DNA of 64,000 nucleotides from positions 5,969,675 to 6,033,674 of the forward strand of contig NC_087078.1 in the NCBI RefSeq assembly GCF_026151205.1, written 5' to 3'. The translations under genes were made by a program, and so were the position numbers. Below, piece by piece: positions 62,598 through 64,000 of this stretch. Under the pieces are notes generated by a model, which had not been told where the DNA came from, made no database searches, and saw only the letters and a program-made list of their open reading frames with translations. Position 1 is the stretch's first letter; each line of letters starts with the position of its first letter. The stretch is from Bolinopsis microptera. Lineage: Eukaryota > Ctenophora > Tentaculata > Lobata > Bolinopsidae.

Positions 62598-63010
62598 GGA
62601 ATTGTGTACTACTTTAGTGTGTATTTAGTCCGTGTGTACCAGGTGCATGTAAGAAATGTGTCTATCAAATCAACAAAAGAGGTTACATTTTATTAAGTTT
62701 AGGTTTAGCCGTAATATATTATATTTTGGTTTAGCTGAAATAGATTATATTGTTTACGTACAATTTCCCTAACTTTCATATTATATCATGTTGACTCATT
62801 GAAGATATTTTGGTCTTGTCCAAATTTAAATGTAATACATTGATCTAAAATATATATGAATTTTGAAATTTAAAAAGATTTATTCATACAGATTACAGAT
62901 TACCCCAGAAGTTTTCAGTATATTTATATTTATAAATCCGTACACTTACTAACTTAGTGTCACAAGTTTAAAAAAGGAGAAACTGAGGTAACATAAAGTT
63001 TTTTACTCAC

Positions 63011-63207
63011 GTGGATGATCGAGGACAGCGATGATAATGAGGGTCAATTACTGATTGTAATTCTCGACCGATGGAAGTGGAAGAATTGGATAGGAAACTA
63101 CCATGAAAATGTTGAGGTGTTAAAGTCAAGGTACCTACTAGGTAAACGGGCCGTATAATCGTAACATGAATGCCCCATTTGCAGAGGAAACAGATAGGAG
63201 TGGTGCA
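63011..63207 (-). CDS. possible internal exon of an unidentified gene (partial)
   Basis: A 197-bp block between a strong acceptor (TTATTGTACACAG) and a strong donor (GTGAGT) on the minus strand is open in one frame only: CTTPICFLCKWGIHV..., SNSSTSIGRELQSVIDP and HRCPRSST. The C-x4-C-x2-C-x4-H spacing could be part of a B-box-like or other zinc site, but this is too short to assign. No partner exon was found within the window. Confidence 0.33.
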
Positions 63208-63446
63208 CTGTGTACAATAAAATAAGATTGAGATGCCCACAATTGTGGTTGAGGTCAAAATTTTTTCATGACATCACATCGGAGAGAAAAATTATTTTTA
63301 TTATCAACAGTTGATGAAAAACAAAAGAGGGCACACGTAAATGAACCTTGGCAAATGAATAACTATACCGTCAAGCTGGATCGTGATCCCTCAACAGATT
63401 GAAATTGTGTCACCTTAGTCACGATTAGATGTATTATAGTTATAGT

Positions 63447-63516
63447 ACGTTGCGTGTATAATAAGAGTTTCTAACTATAACGTTACAGTTAGAAACTCTT
63501 ATTATACACGCAACGT
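63447..63516. repeat. perfect 30-bp hairpin with 10-base loop
   Basis: Arms 63447-63476 and 63487-63516 are exact reverse complements (ACGTTGCGTGTATAATAAGA...), loop ATAACGTTAC. Could be a small transposon end pair or a small-RNA precursor. Confidence 0.9.
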
Positions 63517-64000
63517 GTTGGAATCCAATGATGTAAAGTTCCGATATTGAATACTCTGCCTCAATTATAATCATCGCCAGCTCAACACGCCTAGTTATCT
63601 GTCTGCAATCTTATCGTTAAACTTTCAGTAATCAGTGTGGGTAATTCTTGATGGAATTAAACTTAAATAGTCAGAGGGAACACTAACGAACCCGTCGTGA
63701 CAATACATCAATGAAATAAATAAGATAATTATAAAAAAAATCATAAATAAGACCCAAAACATGTAAAAAATTAACTGTATTCTATTAACTGTATACATCT
63801 TGAATTGTCAGGATGCTCATTACTCAGTGTAAAAGATTAACTTTGTAAGTTATTTGTTGTGTTAAACTCAACAATTGTGTGTAAGACAATGTTATATAAT
63901 TATATACTACGCAATTCAATCTGAGAGTGCCTGAAAGCTGCGAGTTGTTCAGCTTAATTGCAATGGTTTTTGTCTCCAAATTTGCTGTCCATGAAAAAAT

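Overview
The window is animal nuclear DNA from an AT-rich invertebrate genome. The signs are spliced genes with GT-AG introns, a class A GPCR, a C2H2 zinc-finger array, a Ly6/uPAR-type secreted protein, APE-type LINEs, Merlin and pogo-like DNA transposons, and abundant micro- and minisatellites. The secreted protein at 11.1 kb and the LINE types would suit a marine invertebrate, perhaps a cnidarian. That is an impression from remembered sequence style, not a demonstrated placement.

Layout: 1-2609 (+) is the 3' end of a gene for a Ser/Thr-rich, probably disordered protein. 3594-4388 (-) is a two-exon gene for a small secreted acidic-repeat protein with a GPI-like tail. 4.4-10.3 kb is intergenic, with diverged repeats and a cluster of CACGTG sites. 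10344-23108 (-) is one coiled-coil gene that I assembled from nine phase-compatible coding exons (469 aa). Its last intron holds an intact LINE (11962-15144, -) and an intronless secreted-protein gene on the opposite strand (11080-11457, +). Other introns hold a 14-bp satellite, long (CT)n tracts and a pogo-like element. 23.4-28.0 kb is a transposon nest: a TA-flanked element with an internal fold-back, then Merlin transposase remains between long inverted arms of a GGGGCACACTT-type repeat. 28662-32920 (+) is a three-exon Ly6/uPAR-like gene with one apparent 1-bp frameshift. Its first intron carries a decayed SEA-domain-like coding fragment. 33-52 kb is gene-poor, with a 307-bp tandem duplication invaded by a 5'-truncated LINE, and an AGCCGGCTTAT-rich fold-back element with an 8-bp candidate target duplication. 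52919-56702 (+) is a three-exon GPCR gene (410 aa). 58.4-59.0 kb is a LINE relic. 59260-60944 (-) is a C2H2 zinc-finger exon, with a second pogo-like copy just upstream. The end of the window holds small hairpin elements and one possible exon.

The genes do not form an obvious pathway. Two of the short secreted-protein genes (acidic-repeat and Ly6-like) share a pattern of a signal-peptide first exon and a GPI-like hydrophobic end, so both products may sit on the cell surface. The least expected content is the set of fold-back elements whose arms are built from unrelated short motifs. No searches were run: exon joins rest on splice sites, reading phase and coding style, and family calls on motifs seen by eye.
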